A stretch of DNA of 29,135 bases from a virus: IMG/VR virus record IMGVR_UViG_3300022669_000001, positions 1 to 29,135 of that record. One strand, 5' to 3'. Within the stretch, counting starts at the first letter, position 1, and the number at the start of each line of letters is the position of its first letter. The notes beneath the pieces are model-generated. The model was given only the letters and a program-made list of their open reading frames with translations. It ran no database searches and had not been told where the DNA came from. Both the position numbers and the translations under genes were made by a program. Positions 16,135-22,145 of this stretch are shown piece by piece.

Positions 16135-16635
16135 ATGGCAACAGCATTATTTATAACAAGAAACGACTTAGTTCGTAATTCAATAATTGACGGAAATGTT
16201 GATTATGATAAAATAGTTCAATTCGTGAAAGTGGCGCAGGAGATAGACGTTCAAAACTTATTAGGAACTGATTTATACAACAGAATAAGTGCTGATATTA
16301 TTGCCGGCACATTAACTGGAAACTACTTAACACTTGTAAATGAGTACGTTCAGCCTATGTTGATTTGGTTCGCTCAAATGAATTATATTCCTTTCAGTGC
16401 TTACACTATTGCTAAAGGCGGCGTATATAAGCATCAAGCTGAAAACTCTCAAACAGTTGATAAAAATGAAGTTGATTATTTAGTTGCAAAAGCTAGAGAA
16501 TACGCAAATTATTACAGTACAAGATTAGTCGATTATATGTGCTTTAATCAATCTTTGTTTCCTGAATACAATAGCAATACAAACGAGGATATAAGTCCAG
16601 ATTCAGATACAACGTTTAATGGCTGGGTTTTATGA
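16135..16635 (+). CDS. Head-tail adaptor (connector) protein (putative)
   Basis: A 166-residue helical protein directly after the portal. The sequence ALFITRNDLVRNSIIDGNVD...VKVAQEIDVQNLLGTDLYN and MCFNQSLFPEYN...FNGWVL matches a connector-type family I know from Bacteroidota phages (I believe DUF6712). Such proteins form the ring that joins portal to neck. Its TGA overlaps the start of the next, tiny gene. Position and pattern agree, so the role is fairly likely. Confidence 0.7.
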   Translation: MATALFITRNDLVRNSIIDGNVDYDKIVQFVKVAQEIDVQNLLGTDLYNRISADIIAGTLTGNYLTLVNEYVQPMLIWFAQMNYIPFSAYTIAKGGVYKHQAENSQTVDKNEVDYLVAKAREYANYYSTRLVDYMCFNQSLFPEYNSNTNEDISPDSDTTFNGWVL

Positions 16636-16724
16636 TCTACAAAGTTAAAGATAAAAACTTGAGTAAGTTAATAGCTTATTTGAAGAAAGAAAGCAAACCT
16701 TTAATAAAGGAAAAGACTAAATGA
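16632..16724 (+). CDS. Tiny basic protein (30 residues)
   Basis: It starts in an ATGA overlap with the adaptor stop and ends in another ATGA overlap with the next gene at 16721. Sequence MIYKVKDKNLSKLIAYLKKE, then a Lys-rich tail, so strongly basic and probably helical. It fills what would otherwise be an 85-base gap, and both ends are coupled to neighbours. Function unknown. Confidence 0.5.
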   Translation: MIYKVKDKNLSKLIAYLKKESKPLIKEKTK

Positions 16725-17167
16725 TTAATAACGTTTTAAAAGCTAAAACAAGAGAATATACTAGCAGAGGTTTAACGACTGAAAAAATATCAGTTACGTG
16801 GCGTCACTATATTAGTGGTATTTCTACTTATACGCTTTTTGGTACTGGTGCGAGTACTGCGTTCCCTTATGCTTATGGCGGCATAGGTGTTCCTTACGAT
16901 GCTTATTTTAGTCAATTTCAGCTGTCATCAATGCCTTATAGTTCTAGGCAGTTTCCTAACGGAAGCTCTTTAACTTTAAGTGTTTATGTAGATAATGTTT
17001 TAAAAGGTAGTCAAACGAGTGCTTACGGTAATAATGTTAGAGAAGTAGTACTTTTAGATTTTGGTAGGTCAATAGAAATAAACAGAGGTCAAGTGGTAAC
17101 GCTAAGACTACAAGTGAACGGACAGTGGTGGTATTGTACTAGTACATCAATAATAATAGAAAGATAA
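16721..17167 (+). CDS. Fibre-associated or receptor-binding region protein, unknown
   Basis: A 148-residue, beta-rich, Tyr/Ser/Gly-rich protein (SGISTYTLFGTGASTAFPYA, GGIGVPYDAYF, SLTLSVYVDNVLKGSQTS, VVTLRLQVNGQWWYC). It lies just before the lectin-like fibre protein and shares a base with its start. Composition and position suggest a tail-tip, fibre-base or decoration component. I do not recognise a family. Confidence 0.45.
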   Translation: MINNVLKAKTREYTSRGLTTEKISVTWRHYISGISTYTLFGTGASTAFPYAYGGIGVPYDAYFSQFQLSSMPYSSRQFPNGSSLTLSVYVDNVLKGSQTSAYGNNVREVVLLDFGRSIEINRGQVVTLRLQVNGQWWYCTSTSIIIER

Positions 17168-18423
17168 TGAAAAAGCCAGTATTAGCATTAGTGCCTAGCG
17201 CAGAAAAATCTTTAAAAGTTTATTCAGTTTTACCAGTAAATGGTGACGGAGATTTTGAACTAAGAAGAAACGGTGCTGCAAATAGAGTAAATAAAGACGG
17301 TTTAATTGAGTTTGTTTCAGGCTCAAATAACCCTAGATTAAATTGGAGCGGCGAATGTCCTAGTCTTTTATTAGAGGGAACATCTACAAATTTACAAATA
17401 AGAAGCGAAGAGTTTGATATTTTCACGTGGACTAAAACAAATATAACGGTTACTGCAAACGATACAATTTCTCCAGATGGAACGGAGAGCGCTGATAAAT
17501 TACAAAGAACAAATACTGCCGCTAGTTACATATATGACGCTATAAGCATAGGTTATGGGCAAAAGACTTACACTAATTCAATTTTTGTAAAAAAAGGTGT
17601 GGGTAGTTTTTTAGCCATTAGAGCAAGAGGCTCTGGTGCGTGGGTAGATTTAAGATTTAATTTTTTAACTAAGCAAATAATTTCTTATACTGCAACTAGT
17701 ATATTTACTGCAATAAGCTCAAAGGTTGAGGAGTTTGACAATGGTTGGTTTAGAATATACTTTACATATACAACCGACGGATATAATATACTAACTCATT
17801 CTTATAGTCCTAGATTTACACAGGGCGATATTGATGACACAGACGTAAACAACAATGCTAATTGTTTTATCTGGGGGTCACAAGTTGAGGAGCAAATATA
17901 TGGCTCTAGCTACATAAAAACAGAGGGTAGTATAGCTACAAGAAACAAAGAAACTAGAGTATCGACTGGGTTATATGGTGACACAGAATTTAATAAAAAT
18001 GAGGGTGTCGCATTTATAGACGTTAAACCTTTTCCAGTCGATGCAAGTGATACAAACGGAAACATAATATCTTTAGTAGGTGGGAGTTATAATCAAATGT
18101 TTTTTAGGTTCAGAACAAGCAATGTTTTAGAGTTTTATGCTCACGATGCCCCAGCTGGTTCGGCAATTTTTGATTATGACTTAGCACACAATGGCGGCAG
18201 AATTAAAGCAGCTATAAGGTGGAACAATGGCAATTATTCTATTTTTGCAAACGGACAACTTTTAAACAGTTACTTAAATACTAGTAGATTTTTTAGTGAC
18301 TTAGAAACATTCCAATTTCAACAATCATATAGCAGTAATGAATTTGAGGGTGAAGTTTATGAAATACAAGTTTTTGACGAAGCTCTAGATAATAACGAAA
18401 TGGTAAAATTAACGGAATTATGA
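17167..18423 (+). CDS. Tail fibre / receptor-binding protein with lectin-like domains
   Basis: A 418-residue protein. The N-terminal 70 residues end in LNWSGECPSLLLEGTSTNLQ, a junction motif I recall from Bacteroidota phage fibres (LLLEPxxTNL). Residues about 80-260 form a carbohydrate-binding-like jelly-roll segment (ISPDGTESADKLQRTN, FVKKGVGSFLAIRARGSG, GWFRIYFTYTTDGYN). Residues about 275-410 resemble a concanavalin/LamG-type fold (GVAFIDVKPFPVDASD, IKAAIRWNNGNYSIFANGQL, FEGEVYEIQVFDEALDNNEM). This layout fits a host-recognition protein that binds surface glycans. No hydrolase motif is visible. Confidence 0.7.
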   Translation: MKKPVLALVPSAEKSLKVYSVLPVNGDGDFELRRNGAANRVNKDGLIEFVSGSNNPRLNWSGECPSLLLEGTSTNLQIRSEEFDIFTWTKTNITVTANDTISPDGTESADKLQRTNTAASYIYDAISIGYGQKTYTNSIFVKKGVGSFLAIRARGSGAWVDLRFNFLTKQIISYTATSIFTAISSKVEEFDNGWFRIYFTYTTDGYNILTHSYSPRFTQGDIDDTDVNNNANCFIWGSQVEEQIYGSSYIKTEGSIATRNKETRVSTGLYGDTEFNKNEGVAFIDVKPFPVDASDTNGNIISLVGGSYNQMFFRFRTSNVLEFYAHDAPAGSAIFDYDLAHNGGRIKAAIRWNNGNYSIFANGQLLNSYLNTSRFFSDLETFQFQQSYSSNEFEGEVYEIQVFDEALDNNEMVKLTEL

Positions 18424-18761
18424 AAATAGGCAAATACGAATTTAACGACAAAGAACAAGTTAAAGAAAAAATTGAAGACTTAGGTGTGGACTATGACTTT
18501 GAGGGTAACCAATATCCAACACATAACCATAGTATTGTTGAGTTGGGAAATATAGTTTTACAAAAAGGTGAATACGAGATTAAAGAGGGTGAAATGCAAA
18601 TGATTAAAGAGCCTGTATTAAGCGACAAGTATCACGTTGATGTTATCTGGAGTGACTTAAAAGACCACCCTTGGGGTTGGAAAACTTACAGTTGCGACTT
18701 AGACACAGAAGGAATGCACAGTTTTTTTGGGCTTTCATATTTAGAATATAAAATAAAATGA
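18420..18761 (+). CDS. Conserved-type small phage protein downstream of the fibre
   Basis: A 113-residue acidic protein with THNHSIVELGNIVLQKGEYE and LSDKYHVDVIWSDLKDHPWG, ending SYLEYKIK. It starts in an ATGA overlap with the fibre stop. I recognise it as a family commonly found between fibre and lysis genes in Bacteroidota phages, with no known function. Possible roles are fibre assembly or a minor virion component. Confidence 0.55.
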   Translation: MKIGKYEFNDKEQVKEKIEDLGVDYDFEGNQYPTHNHSIVELGNIVLQKGEYEIKEGEMQMIKEPVLSDKYHVDVIWSDLKDHPWGWKTYSCDLDTEGMHSFFGLSYLEYKIK

Positions 18762-18925
18762 CAATACAAGATTTGAAAATAGGAATATTAAATGCTTTCA
18801 CTTTTGGAGTGAGTTTTACGCATATAGAAAATAGTTTAAAAATTATATTATTGCTATTGTCAATAGGATATACGGCACAAAAAATATATGAAACGCACAA
18901 GAAAAAAAATGCGAACGATAAATAA
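18758..18925 (+). CDS. Small membrane protein, holin-like
   Basis: A 55-residue protein starting in an ATGA overlap with the previous stop. Residues about 9-20 are moderately hydrophobic, and residues 27-43 (LKIILLLLSIGYTAQKIY) form a clear transmembrane segment followed by a Lys-rich tail (THKKKNANDK). It overlaps the amidase gene by 17 bases if the amidase starts at 18909. A short hydrophobic protein with a charged tail directly before an endolysin is a good holin or spanin-like candidate. The 3-TM protein at 19328 is the stronger holin, so this one may be accessory. Confidence 0.6.
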   Translation: MTIQDLKIGILNAFTFGVSFTHIENSLKIILLLLSIGYTAQKIYETHKKKNANDK

Positions 18926-19328
18926 AATAATAGTACACTGTTCAGCTACGCCAGAAAAAAGAAATGTATCGCCAGAAGAAATTAAAAGGTGGCACGTTGA
19001 GGACAATGGCTGGTCTGACATAGGTTATCATTTTATTATAACACTTGACGGAGTTGTGCATTTTGGCAGAGAAGTAGAAAGAGCTGGAGCTCACGTTCGT
19101 GGTCATAATTCAGATAGCATAGGAATATGTTATGTAGGTGGAGTTGATGAAAATTTGATTGCAAAAGACACTAGAACTGATGAACAAAAAGAAGCTTTAG
19201 TAGATCTATTGTGTGAGTTAAAAGACACTTACGGAGGAGAGATATACGGACACAGAGATTTCAGCTCAAAAGAATGTCCTAGCTTTGATGCAAAAAAAGA
19301 ATATGAAAATATAAGTCATAGATATTAA
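18909..19328 (+). CDS. N-acetylmuramoyl-L-alanine amidase endolysin (Amidase_2 / T7 lysozyme-like)
   Basis: This enzyme cleaves the amide bond between N-acetylmuramate and L-alanine in peptidoglycan during lysis. I prefer the second ATG (18909) over 18888 because it gives the usual short start before the first strand (INKIIVHCSAT). With that start, 139 residues, the zinc ligands are H10 (VHCSAT), H115 (YGHRDFS) and C123 (KECPSFD), with K121 in the position of the T7 lysozyme catalytic Lys. SDIGYHFIITLDGVVHFGRE and RGHNSDSIGICYVGG are standard family motifs. No signal peptide, so it needs a holin. Confidence 0.9.
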   Translation: MRTINKIIVHCSATPEKRNVSPEEIKRWHVEDNGWSDIGYHFIITLDGVVHFGREVERAGAHVRGHNSDSIGICYVGGVDENLIAKDTRTDEQKEALVDLLCELKDTYGGEIYGHRDFSSKECPSFDAKKEYENISHRY

Positions 19329-19804
19329 TGCCTAGCTATAAAGATAAAAACGGAACTACTAGAGTTGGCGATGCTTTACGTTGGTTGTTAAAGCAAGGCA
19401 AAGAAGTTGCACCAGAACTTTTAAAAATAGCTGGTAACGTTACAGGAATAGAAGCACTAGATGTTTTAGCTTCAAAAATAGGAGCAGACGATAAACTAAG
19501 CGAAGCAGATAAACAACTTTTATTAGAAGAACTAAACTTCGATAAAATAGAAATGCAAGAAACCACAAAGCGATGGGTTTCAGATAACAATACAGACAGT
19601 TATTTAACACGCAATATAAGACCCTTAACACTTGCTTTTTTAACCGCTACACTGTTTATCTATATTATATTAGATAGTTCATTAGAGGGCTTTAAAATAG
19701 ATTCTAATTGGATTGATTTACTTTCTTCTTTATTACTTTTGGTTTATGGTGGATATTTTGGTATGCGATCAGCAGAGAAAATCACTAAACATTGGAAGAA
19801 ATAA
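19328..19804 (+). CDS. Holin of the 3-TM gene-transfer-release type (putative)
   Basis: A 158-residue protein. The first 90 residues are soluble, with a segment KLSEADKQLLLEELNFDKIE. WVSDNNTDSYLTRNIRP leads into transmembrane segments at about 98-117 (LTLAFLTATLFIYIILDS) and 127-146 (WIDLLSSLLLLVYGGYFGM), with a Lys-rich end. This matches the holin family first described in gene transfer agents (GTA_holin_3TM), which opens the inner membrane so that endolysin reaches peptidoglycan. It follows the amidase with a one-base overlap. Confidence 0.75.
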   Translation: MPSYKDKNGTTRVGDALRWLLKQGKEVAPELLKIAGNVTGIEALDVLASKIGADDKLSEADKQLLLEELNFDKIEMQETTKRWVSDNNTDSYLTRNIRPLTLAFLTATLFIYIILDSSLEGFKIDSNWIDLLSSLLLLVYGGYFGMRSAEKITKHWKK

Positions 19805-19811
19805 TATTTTT

Positions 19812-19843
19812 TTTGTTTTATTAAAAATAAATATATAACTTTG
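19812..19843 (+). promoter_or_regulatory. Bacteroidota-type promoter before the NinG-like gene
   Basis: TTTG at 19812-19815 and TAACTTTG (fits TAnnTTTG) at 19836-19843, separated by 20 bases, matching the host -33/-7 promoter pattern. It lies directly after the lysis genes. The predicted transcript leader would contain the 16-bp direct repeats. Confidence 0.55.
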
Positions 19844-19878
19844 AATTATTTATTAATAGAAGTGTTTAAAAACATATT

Positions 19879-19918
19879 TCTAAAAATATAGATATATAAA
19901 AATCTAAAAATATAGATA
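19879..19918 (+). repeat. Perfect 16-bp direct repeat with 24-bp period
   Basis: TCTAAAAATATAGATA occurs at 19879-19894 and again at 19903-19918. An 8-bp palindrome AGATATCT follows at 19925-19932. Two copies in a non-coding, AT-rich gap just after a promoter suggest an operator, or an iteron-like origin element. Low complexity means chance cannot be excluded. Confidence 0.5.
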
Positions 19919-19945
19919 AATATAAGATATCTGAAGTGTATTCAA

Positions 19946-20341
19946 ATGGCTAAGAAAACAAAAAGAAAAAAATTAATTGAAAAACTAGATAAGATTTTCA
20001 GTGTTTATATAAGAAGAAGAAAAGCTGTTAATGATATATCAGAATGTTTTACTTGTGGCAAACAAGATCATTGGAAGAAATTACAAAACGGCCACTTTCA
20101 ATCCAGAAAACACTATTCTACTAGATGGCACGAATTAAATTGCCAGGTTCAATGTGCTGGTTGCAATGTATTCAGATATGGCGAACAATATAAATTCGCA
20201 TTAAATTTAGATAATACTTATTACAGTGGTTTAGCTGAAGAACTTTTAATTGAAGCTCATAAAACTGTCAAGCTAGACAACACGGACTTAGAAATGTTGA
20301 TAAATAAGTATCAAGAATTGATTGAAGAACTAGATAATTAA
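19946..20341 (+). CDS. ninG: NinG/Rap-like recombination endonuclease
   Basis: A 131-residue protein. A basic N-terminus (KKTKRKKLIEKLDKIFSVYI) is followed by C34-x2-C37, NGHFQSRKHYSTRW at 48-61, N65-C66 and C70-x2-C73-N. This is the zinc-finger and HNH-like pattern of lambda NinG (Rap), a structure-specific nuclease acting on recombination intermediates. The size is shorter than lambda NinG (about 200), as often in Bacteroidota phages. It is isolated from the other recombination genes and has its own promoter region. Confidence 0.8.
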   Translation: MAKKTKRKKLIEKLDKIFSVYIRRRKAVNDISECFTCGKQDHWKKLQNGHFQSRKHYSTRWHELNCQVQCAGCNVFRYGEQYKFALNLDNTYYSGLAEELLIEAHKTVKLDNTDLEMLINKYQELIEELDN

Positions 20342-20351
20342 GTTATATTTG
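20321..20351 (+). promoter_or_regulatory. Possible Bacteroidota-type promoter for a short transcript
   Basis: ATTG (20321-20324), 19 bases, TATATTTG (20344-20351) matching TAnnTTTG. A second -7-like box TATCTTTG lies at 20361-20368 without a matching upstream half. The only downstream feature before a strong terminator is about 70 bases of structured sequence. Confidence 0.4.
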
Positions 20352-20355
20352 TAAA

Positions 20356-20428
20356 AGAATTATCTTTGTTTTTGTTTTAAGGCTGCTAACCAGTCGAATA
20401 AGACCACTCTTAACGGGGTGGTTTTTTT
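20356..20428 (+). ncRNA. Candidate small structured RNA (about 70 nt)
   Basis: Between a promoter-like sequence and a terminator there is no start codon. There is a small hairpin GGCTG-CTAAC-CAGTC (20381-20395, with one G-U pair) followed by the terminator hairpin. The layout is that of a short regulatory RNA, but it could equally be just the 3' end of the NinG transcript. No known RNA family recognised. Confidence 0.3.
20400..20428 (+). terminator. Rho-independent terminator before the early operon
   Basis: ACCACTC (20403-20409) pairs with GGGTGGT (20416-20422) with one U-G pair, extended by A/G-U pairs below, with a 6-base loop and a T-run through 20428. It isolates the upstream genes from the promoter at 20437. 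Confidence 0.85.
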
Positions 20429-20436
20429 GTTTACAA

Positions 20437-20467
20437 TTTGTTTATATCGTTTTTTTTCTTATATTTG
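20437..20467 (+). promoter_or_regulatory. Bacteroidota-type promoter for the early gene block
   Basis: TTTG (20437-20440), exactly 19 bases, TATATTTG (20460-20467). This is a near-ideal match to the Bacteroidota housekeeping pattern, 9 bases after a terminator and 25 bases before the ATG at 20493. It is the best candidate for the main host-read early promoter. Confidence 0.7.
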
Positions 20468-20492
20468 TAAATATTAATTAAAACAAAGACAA

Positions 20493-20693
20493 ATGAATTT
20501 ATTAGAAAGATTAAAACCAGAGTACAAAGACAACCTTGAAACAGGTAACACAAAGCACCCAGCTCTTGTTGGATATGCAGTTGACCAATTAGAACTTTAC
20601 AAATTTGTTAGAGATATGCCTTACGGATTAGTAACAGACTTAAGATTCTTGTTAGACGTGGAAAGTCCTTACGAATTATTTAAAGAGATATAA
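20493..20693 (+). CDS. Hypothetical early protein (66 residues)
   Basis: The first gene behind the early promoter. Sequence MNLLERLKPEYKDNLETGNT, then LVGYAVDQLELYKFVRDMPY, likely helical, with no transmembrane segment or known motif. The leader ends in AAAACAAAGACAA just before ATG, a purine-rich start context shared by other early genes here (22146, 25291, 26894). As a first-transcribed early gene it may act on the host, but nothing in the sequence shows how. Confidence 0.6.
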   Translation: MNLLERLKPEYKDNLETGNTKHPALVGYAVDQLELYKFVRDMPYGLVTDLRFLLDVESPYELFKEI

Positions 20694-20694
20694 T

Positions 20695-20835
20695 ATGACT
20701 TATAAAGAAGACGTAAAAAGAGCATCAAGCACAGACACAATAGACTACTTAAACGCAAGAGTAGAAGCTTTAGAAAAAAGAGTTGAATTTTTAGAAGCAC
20801 AAATTGAAATTAATAACTTAAACATAAATCAATGA
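20695..20835 (+). CDS. Small coiled-coil protein (46 residues)
   Basis: The frame starts 1 base after the preceding TAA and its TGA overlaps the next ATG at 20832. Residues about 18-45 (NARVEALEKRVEFLEAQIE) form textbook heptads, predicting a dimeric or trimeric coiled coil. It could be an oligomerisation partner of the adjacent recombination protein. Function unknown. Confidence 0.6.
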   Translation: MTYKEDVKRASSTDTIDYLNARVEALEKRVEFLEAQIEINNLNINQ

Positions 20836-21239
20836 ACAAAGACAAATTAATGGAGTTATACAAAAAGTATGACCTAAACAAAGACGATTTTTTTAAACAT
20901 CAACATTATACGATCATAACCAGGGCGGGAATCGACAAAATTCAAGCTTTAGAACAAATGAGCGTTAAATATGAAGTAATAAGATGTGAAACAAATTTTG
21001 CAGTATTTAAAGCGACAGCTACAAAAGACAATAAGACTATTGAAACTTTCGGTAGTGCTTTAAAAGGCGATAGTTATAAAGAATCAAATACAAATTCTTG
21101 GTATGTCGCAGAAATGGCAGAAAAACGAGCGATGTCAAGGGCTGTATTGAAATTGACAGGATTCTATGAGCTTGGCGTATTTGGTGAAGATGAGTCAGAA
21201 TCATTTAAGAAAAAAGAAACAACATTTAAAACCCTTTAA
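20832..21239 (+). CDS. Probable single-strand annealing protein (Rad52/Sak-like)
   Basis: A 135-residue protein with an N-terminal domain DDFFKHQHYTIITRAGIDKI, a beta stretch (YEVIRCETNFAVFKATAT), ETFGSALKG and then WYVAEMAEKRAMSRAVLKLT ending GVFGEDES. The G-S/E-A-x-x-G followed by EMAEKRAxSRAVLxLtG pattern is that of phage annealing proteins related to Sak/DUF1071 of the Rad52 group, which pair complementary strands during recombination. The gene neighbours SSB, and an exonuclease is present at 26101. Start chosen in overlap with the coiled-coil gene. Exact family is uncertain. Confidence 0.65.
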   Translation: MNKDKLMELYKKYDLNKDDFFKHQHYTIITRAGIDKIQALEQMSVKYEVIRCETNFAVFKATATKDNKTIETFGSALKGDSYKESNTNSWYVAEMAEKRAMSRAVLKLTGFYELGVFGEDESESFKKKETTFKTL

Positions 21240-21250
21240 TATATATAAAT

Positions 21251-21559
21251 ATGAGTGCATTAATTAATTACAGTTTAAGAGTGGATAAGCTCCCTAAGGA
21301 GAAATTTATCGCAGGAAAAGATGGCGCATTTTACGTCAATTTAACAATGAGTGTAAATGACGACACAAGATACGGCAACAACGTAGGTGTTTTCGTTTCA
21401 CAAACACAAGAAGAACGAGAAGCTAAAAAGCAAAAGTTGTATCTTGGAAATGGTAAGGTTGTCTGGAACAACGGAACAATTGTCAATGCTGAAAAAGAAG
21501 TTGCTGAAGAATTGCAAACTCACCCAGTAGAAGCGGAAGCTGACGGATTGCCGTTTTAA
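21251..21559 (+). CDS. ssb: Single-stranded DNA-binding protein
   Basis: A 102-residue protein with OB-fold-like strands (ALINYSLRVDKLPKEKFIAG, FYVNLTMSVNDDTRYG, NNVGVFVSQTQEEREAKKQK) and the acidic C-terminal tip EADGLPF, closely similar to the D-D-x-P-F tip by which SSBs recruit partners. It follows the annealing protein and precedes a terminator. Its leader has a partial match to the late 14-mer (TAATATATATAAAT), so it might be expressed in both phases; this is weak. Confidence 0.75.
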   Translation: MSALINYSLRVDKLPKEKFIAGKDGAFYVNLTMSVNDDTRYGNNVGVFVSQTQEEREAKKQKLYLGNGKVVWNNGTIVNAEKEVAEELQTHPVEAEADGLPF

Positions 21560-21568
21560 TTAAATTAG

Positions 21569-21594
21569 GGAGGGCTTTTTGCCCTCTTTTTTTT
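21569..21594 (+). terminator. Rho-independent terminator after the SSB gene
   Basis: The stem GGAGGGC pairs with GCCCTCT around a TTTTT loop and is followed by a long T-run. The next tiny frame starts at the last T. It closes the block that starts at 20437. Confidence 0.85.
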
Positions 21595-21714
21595 ATGAAT
21601 TGCAAAAAATGTAAAACAAAATGCTTTGGCAAATTATGTAAAAAATGTTTTGAAAAGAATAGTTTAAAATCTTTTCATATATTAATGAAAAAACAAAAAA
21701 AATGGAAAACTTAG
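21595..21714 (+). CDS. Possible 39-residue Cys-rich zinc-binding peptide
   Basis: The frame begins at the end of the terminator T-run and overlaps the next gene by 13 bases. It has five Cys in MNCKKCKTKCFGKLCKKCF (C-x2-C, C, C-x2-C), a zinc-knuckle-like arrangement with a Lys-rich body. The Cys spacing favours a real product, but length and lack of a clear promoter leave doubt. Confidence 0.4.
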   Translation: MNCKKCKTKCFGKLCKKCFEKNSLKSFHILMKKQKKWKT

Positions 21715-22031
21715 ATAAAGTAAAAAAATATTATAATTTTGAATTTACTGATGACTGGGGACTTCAAGACTTTTATATTTATGAAGAAAGCACAGCTGAT
21801 GGTTATTCGGTATATGTAGCGATTGATGACCCTAAAAACGGTATTTGTGTAGGCGAAAATGTATATTATTACGATTCAGATTTACAAGATGCTTTAGTCG
21901 ATCATATAAAATATAGCTCTAAACTAGATAAGGATATTATTTACGTTGATGACTTAAATTCTTTTTATATAGAAGAAGCTATTGATGTTTTAAATGAGTT
22001 AATGGAAGATGAATTAAGCGAAAAATTATGA
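21702..22031 (+). CDS. Highly acidic early protein of unknown function
   Basis: A 109-residue protein with 28 Asp/Glu against 8 Lys and no Arg. Regions: WGLQDFYIYEESTADGYSVY, GENVYYYDSDLQDALVDHIK and a C-terminal helix IEEAIDVLNELMEDELSEKL. Small, strongly negative early phage proteins include DNA mimics that block nucleases and restriction enzymes, but no specific family motif is seen. Upstream lies a sequence partly like the late 14-mer (TTTCATATATTAAT at 21673-21686). Its stop overlaps the next ATG. Confidence 0.6.
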   Translation: MENLDKVKKYYNFEFTDDWGLQDFYIYEESTADGYSVYVAIDDPKNGICVGENVYYYDSDLQDALVDHIKYSSKLDKDIIYVDDLNSFYIEEAIDVLNELMEDELSEKL

Positions 22032-22126
22032 TAAAAGCAATATTATATATTATATTAGCATACGTTGTTATGAAATTAGGCAAAATAATAGGTAAAAAAA
22101 TGTGGCCAGAAGATTGGAATTATTAA
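22028..22126 (+). CDS. Tiny single-pass membrane protein (32 residues)
   Basis: The frame starts in an ATGA overlap with the previous stop. Residues 2-19 (IKAILYIILAYVVMKLGK) are a transmembrane helix, followed by a short polar end with WPEDWNY. No signal-peptidase site is obvious. It lies in the early block, so membrane targeting of the host or superinfection defence is possible. Function unknown. Confidence 0.55.
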   Translation: MIKAILYIILAYVVMKLGKIIGKKMWPEDWNY

Positions 22127-22145
22127 TACAAAACAAAAAACAAAG

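Noticed and set aside
18888-18908. Upstream ATG for the amidase
   Set aside because: It would add seven basic residues (MKRTRKK) before the conserved first strand; the second ATG matches the family start better. Not certain.
20381-20428. tRNA-like or riboswitch structure in the gap
   Set aside because: The hairpins are too small and too few, and no conserved core of any known riboswitch is visible; kept only as a small-RNA candidate.
21237-21250. Sixth copy of the late element before the SSB gene
   Set aside because: The 14-mer differs at three positions and the upstream half is only a partial ACAACATT, so it does not meet the consensus of the five.
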